From: Segatella copri
GTDB lineage: Bacteria > Bacteroidota > Bacteroidia > Bacteroidales > Bacteroidaceae
DNA length: 64,000 nucleotides
Assembly: GCF_026015295.1 (NCBI RefSeq)
Contig: NZ_JAPDUW010000001.1
Coordinates: 2,999,501-3,063,500 of the forward strand
Direction of reading: 5' to 3'
In this document: positions 44,250 to 53,033 of the stretch, in pieces
How the letters are laid out: every line of letters starts with the position of its first letter
How positions within the stretch are numbered: the first letter of the stretch is position 1
Notes under the pieces: generated by a model
The model's input: only the letters and a program-made list of their open reading frames with translations
What the model was told of the DNA's origin: nothing
The model's database searches: none
Made by a program: the position numbers and the translations under genes

Positions 44250-47012
44250 CTAATGTGCTTCTAGCCAGTTGTTTCCCCATCCGGCATCAGCAACCAGAGG
44301 CACACTGAGCTGGTAGGCGTTCTGCATCTCTTCTACCACAATCTTCTCTACCTTTTCCTTCTCTTCCGGATATACGGAGAAATTGAGTTCGTCATGCACC
44401 TGGATAATCATCTTGCTCCTGATGCCTTCTGCTCTGAATCGGTTGAAGATGCGGATCATAGCCACTTTGATGATGTCTGCCTCTGAGCCCTGGATAGGGG
44501 CATTGATGGCATTGCGCTCGGCAAATCCTCTTACAGTACCATTCTTGCTGTTGATGTCTGGCAGGTAGCGACGGCGGTGGAAGAGGGTTTCGGCATAGCC
44601 TTTCTCTCTTGCCATTTCCTTTGCCTTCTCCATGTAAGCCTGAACACCAGGGAAGGTGCGGAAGTAGTCTTCTATGATCTGCTTTGCCTCTCGGTTTTCG
44701 ATGTTCATGCGTTGGGCAAGACCGAAGGTCGTGATGCCGTAGATGATGCCGAAGTTGGCAGTTTTTGCCTTCTTGCGCTGTGCATCAGTTACTTCTTTGA
44801 TGTCTTCGTGCCAAATCTTGGCAGCTGTAGCTGCATGAATATCAGAGCCTTCACGGAATGCTTCTACCATGTTTGGATCCTGGCTCAGATGTGCCATGAT
44901 GCGAAGTTCTATCTGTGAATAGTCGGCAGAGAAGAACAGGCAGCCTGGTTCTGGGATGAAGCATCTGCGTATCTCCTTGCCATCGTCATCGCGTACAGGA
45001 ATATTCTGCAGGTTTGGATCACTTGAAGAAAGACGTCCTGTGGCTGTAATGGCTTGGTTGAAAGAGGCATGAATGTGACCGGTGCGAGAGTTGATAAGCT
45101 TTGGAAGGGCATCTATATAAGTTCCCAAAAGTTTCTTTAAACCTCTGTAGTTCAGTATCTCATCGATGATTGGACTCTTGCTGCGCAGCTGCTGAAGAAC
45201 TTCTTCGCTTGTTACGTACTGGCCCGTCTTCGTCTTCTTAGGCTTCTCCACAATCTTCATTTTTCCGAAGAGTATTTCTCCAACCTGGCGTGGGGAAGCG
45301 ATATTGAACGATTCGCCTGCCAACTCATAGATATGATGTTCTATCTCATTGAGGCGGTTGGTGAGTTTCTCGGATGTTTCCTTCAGGGTATCGGTGTCGA
45401 TGCATACTCCCGTCATCTCCATGTGGGCTAAAACAGGTACAAGCGGCATTTCTACATTCCAGAACAGATCTTCACAATCTATCTCTTTGAGTTTTGGTTC
45501 GAGCACATTTTTCAATCTCAAGGTGATGTCGGCATCTTCGGCAGCATATTCGTAAATGTCTGATGGGGCGAGATCGCGCATCGACTTCTGGTTCTTTCCC
45601 TTCGGGCCAATCAGTTCTTCGATGTGGATGGTCTGATAGTTGAGGAATACTTCTGCCAAGTAATCCATGTTGTGGTAAAGTTCTGGCTGGATGAGATAGT
45701 GGGCGAGCATCGTATCGAACATCTTGCCCTGAATCTCTATGCCGTAGTTCATCAACACCTCGTAATCGTATTTGATGTTCTGCCCCACTTTCAGGATTTC
45801 CGGGTTCTCGTAGAGAGGTTTGAAGATGTTTACGATTTTTAAGGCTTCTTCACGATTTGCCGGAATTGCTACGTAGAAAGCCTCTTTTTCCTTCACGGCA
45901 AAGCTCAAACCCACCAATTCTGCATCAATAGCAGCGGTAGATGTGGTCTCTGTGTCTAGACTGAGAATAGTGAATGTCAATAAATAGTCATAAAGTTTCC
46001 TTGCATCTACTTCTGTATCAATGAGTTTATATGAATGAGGTGTCGTTTTAAGGGTCTCAAAACTCGCGTTTTTTGACTCTTCCTTACCATCGGCAGGCTG
46101 TGCGCCAAATAAATCGAGCTCTCCTGTAGGCTTTGTTTGCACCTTTTTAGGTTTGTTAAGAACTCGATTAGCAAACGACTTAAATTCTAACTCGGTGAAG
46201 ATTTCATCCAATTTTGTATTGTCTGGCTCTACCCGTTTCAAATCTTCCATCTTGATCTCTACCGGAACATCGGTTCGTATGGTTGCCAGGAACTTTGACA
46301 TCCTGATATCTTCTACAGCACCCTCCACTTTTTCGCGGAGCTTGCCTTTCACTTGAGAAGAGTTCTCGATAAGACCTTCTACACTACCGAACTCGTTGAT
46401 AAGTTTGATGGCTGTCTTTTCTCCCACGCCCGGACAGCCTGGGAAGTTATCAGCTGAGTCGCCCATCAGAGCAAGGAGGTCGATAACCTGGAGTGGGGAA
46501 GTGATGCTGTATTTCTCTTCAATTTCCTGTACGCCCAACTTTTCGTATCCACCGCCATGACGAGGACGGAACATGAAAACATTGTTACGAACCAGTTGTG
46601 CGTAATCCTTATCGGGTGTGAGCATGTAGGTTTCCATCCCCTTTTCACCTGCCTTCAAGGCAACTGTTCCAATGATATCATCCGCCTCGAAACCATCTAC
46701 CTGAAGGATAGGGATATGATATGCCTCCAGGATATTTTTGATGATAGGCACAGAGAGTTTGATGTCTTCCGGTGTCTCTTCTCGTTGAGCTTTATATGCA
46801 GGGAAAGCCTCATGACGGAAGGTCTTGCCATGGTCGAAAGCTACCGCTATATGGGTAGGTTTCTCCTTGGTAAGTATCTCGTTGAGGGTATTGCAGAACC
46901 CCATTACACACGAAGTATTGAGTCCCTTCGAATTGATTCGAGGGGCTTTCATAAAGGCGTAATACGACCTATAAATGAGCGCATACGCGTCTAAAAGGAA
47001 CAATTTATCCAT
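44250..47012 (-). CDS. polA: DNA polymerase I
   Basis: About 920 residues from the ATG at 47012 (a second ATG lies 9 bp upstream). Pol I fills gaps and removes RNA primers. The N-terminal 5'-3' exonuclease has LFLLDAYALIYRSYYAF, TPDKDYAQLV and LMGDSADNFPGCPGVGEKTA. The proofreading domain keeps its acidic residues (ILSLDTETTS, GQNIKYDYE, YAAEDADIT). The polymerase domain has FSADYSQIELRIMAHLSQD (motif A), AKTANFGIIYG (motif B) and QVHDELNFS (motif C). All three activities should be present. It is divergent from the prenyl synthase gene. Confidence 0.98.
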   Translation of the reverse strand: MDKLFLLDAYALIYRSYYAFMKAPRINSKGLNTSCVMGFCNTLNEILTKEKPTHIAVAFDHGKTFRHEAFPAYKAQREETPEDIKLSVPIIKNILEAYHIPILQVDGFEADDIIGTVALKAGEKGMETYMLTPDKDYAQLVRNNVFMFRPRHGGGYEKLGVQEIEEKYSITSPLQVIDLLALMGDSADNFPGCPGVGEKTAIKLINEFGSVEGLIENSSQVKGKLREKVEGAVEDIRMSKFLATIRTDVPVEIKMEDLKRVEPDNTKLDEIFTELEFKSFANRVLNKPKKVQTKPTGELDLFGAQPADGKEESKNASFETLKTTPHSYKLIDTEVDARKLYDYLLTFTILSLDTETTSTAAIDAELVGLSFAVKEKEAFYVAIPANREEALKIVNIFKPLYENPEILKVGQNIKYDYEVLMNYGIEIQGKMFDTMLAHYLIQPELYHNMDYLAEVFLNYQTIHIEELIGPKGKNQKSMRDLAPSDIYEYAAEDADITLRLKNVLEPKLKEIDCEDLFWNVEMPLVPVLAHMEMTGVCIDTDTLKETSEKLTNRLNEIEHHIYELAGESFNIASPRQVGEILFGKMKIVEKPKKTKTGQYVTSEEVLQQLRSKSPIIDEILNYRGLKKLLGTYIDALPKLINSRTGHIHASFNQAITATGRLSSSDPNLQNIPVRDDDGKEIRRCFIPEPGCLFFSADYSQIELRIMAHLSQDPNMVEAFREGSDIHAATAAKIWHEDIKEVTDAQRKKAKTANFGIIYGITTFGLAQRMNIENREAKQIIEDYFRTFPGVQAYMEKAKEMAREKGYAETLFHRRRYLPDINSKNGTVRGFAERNAINAPIQGSEADIIKVAMIRIFNRFRAEGIRSKMIIQVHDELNFSVYPEEKEKVEKIVVEEMQNAYQLSVPLVADAGWGNNWLEAH

Positions 47013-47072
47013 AATATTCATTTTTGTGGTGTAAAATTACTAAAAAAATGCGATATTTCAAGAAGAATTGAT

Positions 47073-47080
47073 TAATTTTG
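47073..47080 (+). promoter_or_regulatory. -7 element TAATTTTG of the polyprenyl synthase gene
   Basis: TAATTTTG lies 39 bp before the ATG at 47120 in the polA divergent spacer. Confidence 0.55.
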
Positions 47081-47119
47081 TAACAAATTTCAGAATTTAA
47101 GTAGATTTACTCACATATA

Positions 47120-48097
47120 ATGGACTATTTATCACTTATCAAGCTGCCTATAGAGGCAGAATTAGCAGATTTTATAGATTTGTTCAACAAGTCTCTCATG
47201 CATAGCGATGGCCTCCTTTCCCAGGTGCTCGACCACATCCGTCAGCGCGCTGGAAAACGAATGCGCCCTATACTCATCTTGTTGATGGCACGTAATTTTG
47301 GAAAGGTTTCCAGTGTTACCCAGCATTCTGCGGTAGGTCTGGAGCTTCTTCATACCGCTTCGCTGGTACATGATGATGTGGTTGATGAGAGTGGGGAGCG
47401 CCGCGGACAGGCTAGCGTGAATGCTACTTATAATAATAAGGTGGCTGTACTTGTGGGCGATTTCATTCTTTCCACCGCCTTGCTTCATGTATCTTATTCG
47501 CATTCAGAGGAAATCGTGCGTTATCTTGCTGAGTTGGGACGTATCCTGTCTAATGGTGAGATTCTTCAGCTCAACAGTATCAGTAATGAAGAGATATCGG
47601 AAGATATTTATTATCAGGTGATTAAGCAGAAAACGGCTGCTCTCTTTGAGGCTTGCGCCGGTATCGGTGCGATGTCTGCCAATGCTTCAGAATTGCAGAT
47701 TGAAGAGGCGAAGCGTTTTGGACAGAACTTGGGCATCATCTTCCAGATCCGTGATGATATCTTTGATTATTATGATTCCAAGGAGATAGGTAAACCTACT
47801 GGTAATGATATGGTTGAAGGAAAACTGACTTTGCCTGTAATATATGCTTTGAAGTCTACCGGTGATGAGGAGATGATGAAGCTTGCCAGAAAGGTAAAGG
47901 CTCATACTGTGACGGCTGATGAAATAGCTCAGTTAGTGGCATTTACAAAGGAAAACGGAGGTATTGAATATGCGGATAAGCGCATGTGGGATTTCCATGC
48001 CGAAGCCATGAATTTCCTCGATACTTATGTGGAGGATAAGGATATTTACAATGCCTTGAAGGCTTACCTGGATTTTGTGATTGAAAGAAAAGCTTAA
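47120..48097 (+). CDS. Trans-polyprenyl diphosphate synthase (IspB type)
   Basis: A 325-residue prenyltransferase. It has GKRMRPILILLMAR, the first Asp-rich motif HDDVVDES, GDFILSTAL, the KQKTAALFEACAGIG segment and the second Asp-rich motif QIRDDIFDYYD. The length and motif spacing fit enzymes that make the octa- to undeca-prenyl side chain of menaquinone, which fits a fumarate-reducing organism. Chain length cannot be read with certainty. It uses precursors from the MEP pathway, of which ispG lies in the same window. It ends at a terminator. Confidence 0.92.
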   Translation: MDYLSLIKLPIEAELADFIDLFNKSLMHSDGLLSQVLDHIRQRAGKRMRPILILLMARNFGKVSSVTQHSAVGLELLHTASLVHDDVVDESGERRGQASVNATYNNKVAVLVGDFILSTALLHVSYSHSEEIVRYLAELGRILSNGEILQLNSISNEEISEDIYYQVIKQKTAALFEACAGIGAMSANASELQIEEAKRFGQNLGIIFQIRDDIFDYYDSKEIGKPTGNDMVEGKLTLPVIYALKSTGDEEMMKLARKVKAHTVTADEIAQLVAFTKENGGIEYADKRMWDFHAEAMNFLDTYVEDKDIYNALKAYLDFVIERKA

Positions 48098-48102
48098 TAT
48101 AA

Positions 48103-48141
48103 AAAGGGTTGGTTCTCAGAGAGAATCAACCCTTTGCTTTT
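48103..48141 (+). terminator. Terminator of the polyprenyl synthase gene
   Basis: AAAGGGTTGGTTCTC (48103-48117) and GAGAATCAACCCTTT (48121-48135) form a 15-bp stem with one G-T pair, followed by GCTTTTTT. Confidence 0.85.
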
Positions 48142-48205
48142 TTGTATTCTATTGATAATCAGTTATTTTTCTTTAGATTTTTCTTTTAAACAATACTCTA
48201 GAATT

Positions 48206-48290
48206 CTCTTTAGAAGTATCTTAAATGGTACTTTAAAACTATCTTTCTAAGTATGTTTAATGTTACTTTGAAATTATCTTTAGAAGTACT
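48206..48290. repeat. 35-bp direct repeats reaching into the 3' end of deoC
   Basis: Units start at 48206, 48241 and 48276 at exact 35-bp steps. Each has an ATCTTTnnAAGTA core, and the first two end in TTTnAAAnT. The third unit covers the last codons of deoC (stop at 48280), so the two distal units look like copies of the gene end. Confidence 0.7.
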
Positions 48291-49215
48291 TGATTTCCTT
48301 GCCCAGAATTTCGCTCAAGAGGAGGTTAGTCAGGCGTGATGTGCCGAGGCGCAACCACTGGTTGGTCAGCCATTTCTCGCCTAAAACTTCCTTCACGATG
48401 GTGTAGTAAACTACGGCATCATGAACGGTATTGATACCACCTGCAGGCTTGAAACCAATCTGAATGCCAGTCTTTTCGTAATATGCCTTGATAGCCTGGC
48501 ACATAACGTATGCTGCCTCAGGGGTAGCTGAGACCTTCTCCTTGCCTGTTGAGGTTTTGATATAGTCAGAACCTGAGTACATTGCGAGGATAGAAGCCTT
48601 CATGATGTTGCTGCAATTCTTCAGATCGCCTGTCTCCAGAATGCACTTCATCTTATGCTCTCCGCATGTCTCCTTGAGTTCCTGAATATCATCGCAGAGA
48701 CCCTCGTAATCTTCGCTGAAGAACTTGCCAACAGGCATTACGATATCCACCTCTGTAGCACCATCCTTGATAGCCATAGCGGTTTCTGCAATCTTTACCT
48801 CGATAAAGGTCTGAGAGGATGGGAAATTGCCGCTTACTACAGCGATTTCTACGCCGTCAACCTCCAGACTCTGGCTGATAAGTCCTGCGAAGTTAGGGTA
48901 GGTGCATACGGTTGCTACGTGAGGAAGCTGAGGATAATCCTTGGCAAACTGGTTCACCTTTTCAATCATCTTCAGGATGCTTTCTTCTGTATCTTCTGTA
49001 TGGAGAGAAGTCAACTCGATGCTACCGAAGAGGAACTTCTTGACCTCCATGGTCTCATTCTCTGCTACCTTCTCATCGAGAATCTTCTTTACTGCAGCAG
49101 CTACTTCCTCATCGTTGAGGTTGCAGTTGTACTGCTTCAAAACTGATAAATACTTGTCGTCTGACTCTTTATACTGTCCCTGCTGTGCAAGAACCTGTTC
49201 TTTAATACTGCTCAT
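48280..49215 (-). CDS. deoC: Deoxyribose-phosphate aldolase
   Basis: DeoC splits 2-deoxyribose 5-phosphate to acetaldehyde and glyceraldehyde 3-phosphate in deoxynucleoside breakdown. The 311-residue length is above the 220-260 of E. coli-like forms because of an N-terminal extension of about 60 residues. The barrel has EVDIVMPVGKFF, KCILETGDL and DYIKTSTGK with the Schiff-base Lys, then GFKPAGGIN. It is the last gene of the apt-uvrC-dtd-mazG-deoC leftward series. Confidence 0.93.
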   Translation of the reverse strand: MSSIKEQVLAQQGQYKESDDKYLSVLKQYNCNLNDEEVAAAVKKILDEKVAENETMEVKKFLFGSIELTSLHTEDTEESILKMIEKVNQFAKDYPQLPHVATVCTYPNFAGLISQSLEVDGVEIAVVSGNFPSSQTFIEVKIAETAMAIKDGATEVDIVMPVGKFFSEDYEGLCDDIQELKETCGEHKMKCILETGDLKNCSNIMKASILAMYSGSDYIKTSTGKEKVSATPEAAYVMCQAIKAYYEKTGIQIGFKPAGGINTVHDAVVYYTIVKEVLGEKWLTNQWLRLGTSRLTNLLLSEILGKEIKYF

Positions 49216-49269
49216 ACTTAATGTTATTTATATAATTATTAAAGTTAAGTTTTTATATGAATAGCAATT

Positions 49270-49629
49270 TTAATTCTTGTTATCTTGTTCTTTATCTTCC
49301 TGATGTTCAGATAGTTTTGGGTTGTTTTTATGTCTTTCAGAATCCCTTTTGGTCTTCTTGTCAAAACTCTTCTGGAGTTCTTCTGTCAAGTCAACCCCTG
49401 TCTGATTTGCCAGGCAGATAAGCACCCAAAGAACATCGGCCATCTCTTCGCCCAAGTTAGGTTTCTCGCCTTTCTTGAAACTCTGGTCACCGTATGTTCG
49501 GGCAATGACGCGTGCCAGTTCGCCCACTTCTTCTGTGAGGCAAGCCATATTGGTAAGTTCGCTGAAATAGCGTACGCCATATTCTTTAATCCACTGATCT
49601 ACAGCTTCTTGTGCTTCTTTTATTGTCAT
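49270..49629 (-). CDS. MazG-like nucleotide pyrophosphohydrolase
   Basis: A 119-residue all-helical NTP pyrophosphohydrolase. The metal-binding motif is seen in LTEEVGELARVIAR (ExxE part) and EEMADVLWVLICLAN (ExxD part). The last 30 residues are charged and probably disordered. Such enzymes clear non-canonical NTPs. It lies 49 bp downstream of dtd and 54 bp upstream of deoC, in one cluster with DNA repair and salvage genes. Confidence 0.9.
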   Translation of the reverse strand: MTIKEAQEAVDQWIKEYGVRYFSELTNMACLTEEVGELARVIARTYGDQSFKKGEKPNLGEEMADVLWVLICLANQTGVDLTEELQKSFDKKTKRDSERHKNNPKLSEHQEDKEQDNKN

Positions 49630-49678
49630 CTTCCTAATTCTTTTATGGGGAAAGATGCCTTTCTTTCAGGGTAGGGCA

Positions 49679-50131
49679 TTATTCCTTGTTGTGAGTATCC
49701 ATCATGATGGTTACCGGTCCATCGTTCAGTAAATCTACCTTCATATCAGCACCAAATTCGCCTGTTCCTACTGGCTTTCCGAGTGCATCGGATAGCTTTT
49801 TGCAGAACTCCTCATAGAGTGGAACGCTGATTTCGTGCTTGGCTGCTCTGAGCCAGCTTGGGCGGTTTCCTTTCTTGTAGCTGGCGAATAGGGTGAACTG
49901 GCTGATGACCAGAATCTCACCATTTATATCCATGATGGAGCGGTTCATAACGTGGTTTTCGTCGTCGAAAACACGGAGTCCGATTACCTTTCTGACCAGC
50001 CAGTCTACATCTTCTGAAGTGTCGCTTTCCTCTATTCCCAGAAGGATCAGATAGCCTTGTCTGATGGCAGATTTAACCTCTCCTTCGATGGTAACTGAGG
50101 CGTGAGAGACACGCTGTATTACGATTCTCAT
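49679..50131 (-). CDS. dtd: D-aminoacyl-tRNA deacylase
   Basis: Dtd removes D-amino acids (and glycine mis-attached to tRNA-Ala) from tRNA. The 150-residue length is normal. The two active-site motifs are SQFTLFA and the Gly-cis-Pro loop NDGPVTI near the C-terminus. The N-terminus MRIVIQRVSHASVTIEG is typical. It lies between uvrC and the mazG-like gene. A TATATTTG box at 50249-50256 on the minus strand may give it a separate promoter. Confidence 0.96.
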   Translation of the reverse strand: MRIVIQRVSHASVTIEGEVKSAIRQGYLILLGIEESDTSEDVDWLVRKVIGLRVFDDENHVMNRSIMDINGEILVISQFTLFASYKKGNRPSWLRAAKHEISVPLYEEFCKKLSDALGKPVGTGEFGADMKVDLLNDGPVTIMMDTHNKE

Positions 50132-50262
50132 ATTACTACTTTGAACTTTGAATGTTGAACATAGAACTTTATGAATAGCATTTGTGGAATGCTTGCTTCG
50201 GTTCTGTTCTTCTTTTTATTATTAATATATATAGTATAGTTTGAACTGCAAATATACAACTT

Positions 50263-52110
50263 TTATTTCATATTCTCGCCTTTTTCTTCGAAATATTTTG
50301 AAAGAATTTCTGCCTTATGTGGGCCTAATACTTCTGAAAGTTGTTCCAAGGATGCTTCTTTCATCTTTTTCACGCTCTTAAACTTGCTCAGAAGGGCTTC
50401 TTTAGCCTTTGGACCGATGCCTTTGATATCGTCTAATTCTGAGTGAAGAGCATGCTTGCTGCGCTTGTCGCGATGGAAGGTGATGGCGTATCTGTGCACC
50501 TCATCCTGTATCTGTGTCAGAACTTTGAACAGCTCACTCTCGGGTGGTAGGGCTATGGTTTGAGGTGGGAATCCGAAGAGAAGTTCGTTGGTCCGATGGC
50601 GGTCGTCCTTGGCCAGTCCTGCGATAGGAATATCCAGGTGTAATTCGTCAACAATAACCTCTCTTACTACGTCCATCTGACCCTTTCCACCATCGGTAAT
50701 AATGAGGTCTGGAAGTGCTGTTTCTTCCTCTATCATGCGACTGTACCGGCGTCTTACCACCTCTTGCATGGATGCGTAATCATCAGGTCCTTCCACCGTT
50801 TTGATGTTGTATTTACGGTAGTCTTTTCTGGATGGTTTCATACCTTTATATACGATGCAACCTGCCACGGCATCAGTACCGGATATGTTGGAATTATCGA
50901 AACATTCTATCTGATAAGGCAGCTTTGGAAGCTTCAGTTTTGCTTGTAATTCCTTCATCAATCGGGTCTGTTTCTGCTCCGGATTGAGTTTTTCTGCCTG
51001 CTTCAGACGGTCGAATTTATACTGCTTGCAGTTCATTTCCGACAGCTCCAGAAGGTGCTTTTTGTCACCTCTTTGGGGTACGAAGAAGGTTGCATCTTTC
51101 AGATTCCATTCCATTTCGAAGGGCACGATTATCTCCTTCGATGTGGAGTGGAAACGCTCTCTGATTTCTGGAATGGCAGTAATCAGAAGTTCCTCGTCGC
51201 TCTCCTCCAGCTTGCGCTTATACTCGTAGGTAAAGCTCTGGTTGATGGTTCCGTTTTTTACGTGAATATAGTTGATGAAGGCGTTTTTGTTGGCATCATC
51301 ATTTACGATGGTGAAGACATCTACATCTGTAATGGTATGGCTTACTACCTCGCTTTTTGCCTCAAATTCATCCAGTAATTGGTACTTTTTCTTATATTCT
51401 TCGGCTATTTCAAAACGTAGAAGTTCGGCATTTTTCATCATCAAATCGTAGAGATATTTGCTTACTTCCCGCGTGTTTCCCTTCAGAATTTCACGTGCCT
51501 GGCGCATGTTTTCCTGATATTCTTCATAGCTCTGCTTGTTGATGCAGGGTGCTCCGCAGTTGTGGATATGATACTCCAGACACGGCTTGTATCTGCCTTC
51601 GGCAACGCCTTCTCTGGTGATAGGCATTCTGCAGGTGCGGGGCTTATAAAGCTTCTTGATGACCTCTAAAACGGCATACATGCTGCCGATATGAGGATAA
51701 GGACCGAAGAAGGTTCCCACTTTTTTATTGATATGACGAGTCTTGAAAATGCGTGGAAAATACTCGTTTGTTACGCATATAGAGGGGTATGTCTTGCCGT
51801 CTTTCAGCAGGACATTGTATCTTGGATTATACTTTTTGATCAGGCTGTTTTCGAGCAAAAGTGCGTCTTCTTCTGTGTTTACGACTGTATAAGATATGTC
51901 GTGAATCTTAGAAACAAGCACCTTTGTCTTGTATCTGTCTACCTCTTTATGGAAGTAGGAAGATACTCTTCTCTTCAGATTTTTCGCCTTTCCCACATAT
52001 ATAATCGTATGATTTTCGTCGTAATATTGGTAGCTTCCTGGCTTTTCCGGCATACTTAAAACTATGTTTTTAAGCCTTGCCAAGCGCTCCTCATTCTCTT
52101 GTTTCGTCAT
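50263..52110 (-). CDS. uvrC: Excinuclease ABC subunit C
   Basis: UvrC makes both cuts around bulky DNA lesions with UvrA and UvrB. The 615 residues have the N-terminal GIY-YIG nuclease (PGSYQYYDENHTIIYVGKAK), a UVR motif region (about 200-235), the RNase H-like 3' half (ECFDNSNISGTDAVAGCIV; LIITDGGKGQMDVV) and the C-terminal helix-hairpin-helix pair (DDIKGIGPKAKEALLSKF; EQLSEVLGPHKAEIL). Domain order and length are standard. It lies 144 bp after apt; the gap holds a parS-like palindrome and 11-bp repeats. Confidence 0.97.
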   Translation of the reverse strand: MTKQENEERLARLKNIVLSMPEKPGSYQYYDENHTIIYVGKAKNLKRRVSSYFHKEVDRYKTKVLVSKIHDISYTVVNTEEDALLLENSLIKKYNPRYNVLLKDGKTYPSICVTNEYFPRIFKTRHINKKVGTFFGPYPHIGSMYAVLEVIKKLYKPRTCRMPITREGVAEGRYKPCLEYHIHNCGAPCINKQSYEEYQENMRQAREILKGNTREVSKYLYDLMMKNAELLRFEIAEEYKKKYQLLDEFEAKSEVVSHTITDVDVFTIVNDDANKNAFINYIHVKNGTINQSFTYEYKRKLEESDEELLITAIPEIRERFHSTSKEIIVPFEMEWNLKDATFFVPQRGDKKHLLELSEMNCKQYKFDRLKQAEKLNPEQKQTRLMKELQAKLKLPKLPYQIECFDNSNISGTDAVAGCIVYKGMKPSRKDYRKYNIKTVEGPDDYASMQEVVRRRYSRMIEEETALPDLIITDGGKGQMDVVREVIVDELHLDIPIAGLAKDDRHRTNELLFGFPPQTIALPPESELFKVLTQIQDEVHRYAITFHRDKRSKHALHSELDDIKGIGPKAKEALLSKFKSVKKMKEASLEQLSEVLGPHKAEILSKYFEEKGENMK

Positions 52111-52136
52111 ATTTTACTTGTTTTTAAAGGGAAAAC

Positions 52137-52170
52137 GAGCGTTACTGTTTCACGTGAAACGGCAACGCTC
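52137..52170. terminator. Palindrome containing a parS-like core, possible terminator of apt
   Basis: GAGCGTT (52137-52143) and AACGCTC (52164-52170) enclose the parS-like sequence, so the whole 34 bp forms one near-perfect palindrome. On the minus strand it is followed by CGTTTTCCCTTT. It may end apt transcription, bind ParB, or both. Confidence 0.5.
52146..52161. promoter_or_regulatory. parS-like ParB-binding site (15 of 16)
   Basis: TGTTTCACGTGAAACG matches the parS consensus at all but the last base. It sits between apt and uvrC. Confidence 0.8.
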
Positions 52171-52182
52171 TAGTGTCTTTTA

Positions 52183-52253
52183 CTGCTTCCTTGCTGCTTC
52201 CTTGCTGCTTCCTTGCTGCATTCTCGCAGTATTTCTTGCAGTATTTTTGCTGC
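52183..52253. repeat. 11-bp tandem repeats after apt
   Basis: CTGCTTCCTTG occurs about 3.5 times at 52183-52220, followed by degenerate TTGCAGTATTT units to 52253, directly after the apt stop. Confidence 0.75.
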
Positions 52254-52784
52254 TTATAACTGTAATAAAGTAGTTACTTCAACGTCTGGATCAAAGGAGT
52301 TTCTGCCTTCGAAATTCTCGTTTACGAGTTCAATGATGAAGTTGGCATATACCTTTTTCGGATGGAATTTCTTTACCAGGTCGCATGCTGCTTTCATGGT
52401 TCCACCGGTGGCAAGGAGGTCGTCGTGGAGGAGTACGATGTCGTCCTCATTGATTGCATCTTCGTGGATTTCGATGGTATCGATGCCATATTCCTTAGCA
52501 TAACTTTCCTGTACGGTTTTGCATGGAAGTTTGCCCGGTTTGCGGCATAAAACTACGCCGGCTCCGAGACGAATAGCGAGGGCAGAAGACATTACGAAAC
52601 CGCGTGATTCGATGCCTACAATCTTGGTGATTCCTTTGTCTTTGTAGAGTTCGTACATCTCATCGCTGATCTCTTTTAAAGATGCAGGATTCTTGAAAAG
52701 GGTTGATACATCGCGGAAGTTTACACCCTTGATTGGCCAATCTGGAATGCAACGCAGATTGTCTAATAATAGCTGATTGTTCAT
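52254..52784 (-). CDS. apt: Adenine phosphoribosyltransferase
   Basis: Apt salvages adenine to AMP with PRPP. The 176-residue length is normal. The PRPP motif is VLLHDDLLATGGTMKAA. Other signature parts are IPDWPIKGVNFRDVSTLF and GIESRGFVMSSALAIRLGAG, followed by RKPGKLP. It lies downstream of mnmG on the same strand, with a perfect parS in the gap between them. Confidence 0.97.
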   Translation of the reverse strand: MNNQLLLDNLRCIPDWPIKGVNFRDVSTLFKNPASLKEISDEMYELYKDKGITKIVGIESRGFVMSSALAIRLGAGVVLCRKPGKLPCKTVQESYAKEYGIDTIEIHEDAINEDDIVLLHDDLLATGGTMKAACDLVKKFHPKKVYANFIIELVNENFEGRNSFDPDVEVTTLLQL

Positions 52785-53033
52785 TACTTTTTATGCTTTA
52801 AATTAATACTTATTTTGTCCTTTTTCCTTGTTCCTTTTTATGGGCTTTTTGCCCGTTCGTTTTTGCCTTTTACTCGATTTTATCCGCTTTTGTTTCACAA
52901 ATTGCTGAAGTTTTACTTTAACCGCAAAACACTTGATGCAACCTTTCTTAAGCGGTTGAGCATCAAATGTTTTGTTGATAGTCTGTTTCACGTGAAACAT
53001 TGGGAAATCCCTTGTTTTTCGCTGTGAAACGGC
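52785..53033. other. apt-mnmG spacer holding a parS site
   Basis: Besides the parS site, this spacer is A/T-rich on the apt side and has no supported gene. A 65-codon minus-strand frame starts exactly inside parS and is not believed. Confidence 0.6.
52984..52999. promoter_or_regulatory. Perfect parS site (ParB-binding, origin segregation)
   Basis: TGTTTCACGTGAAACA is an exact 16-bp palindrome equal to the bacterial parS consensus. It lies 35 bp after the mnmG stop. ParB bound here would load SMC and organise the origin region. The parA and parB genes are not in the window. Confidence 0.9.

Noticed and set aside
52803..53000. 65-codon minus-strand frame starting MFHVKQ
   Set aside because: The start lies inside the perfect parS palindrome; MFHVKQ is simply parS translated. 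The remainder is Lys-rich spacer sequence with no sign of selection.
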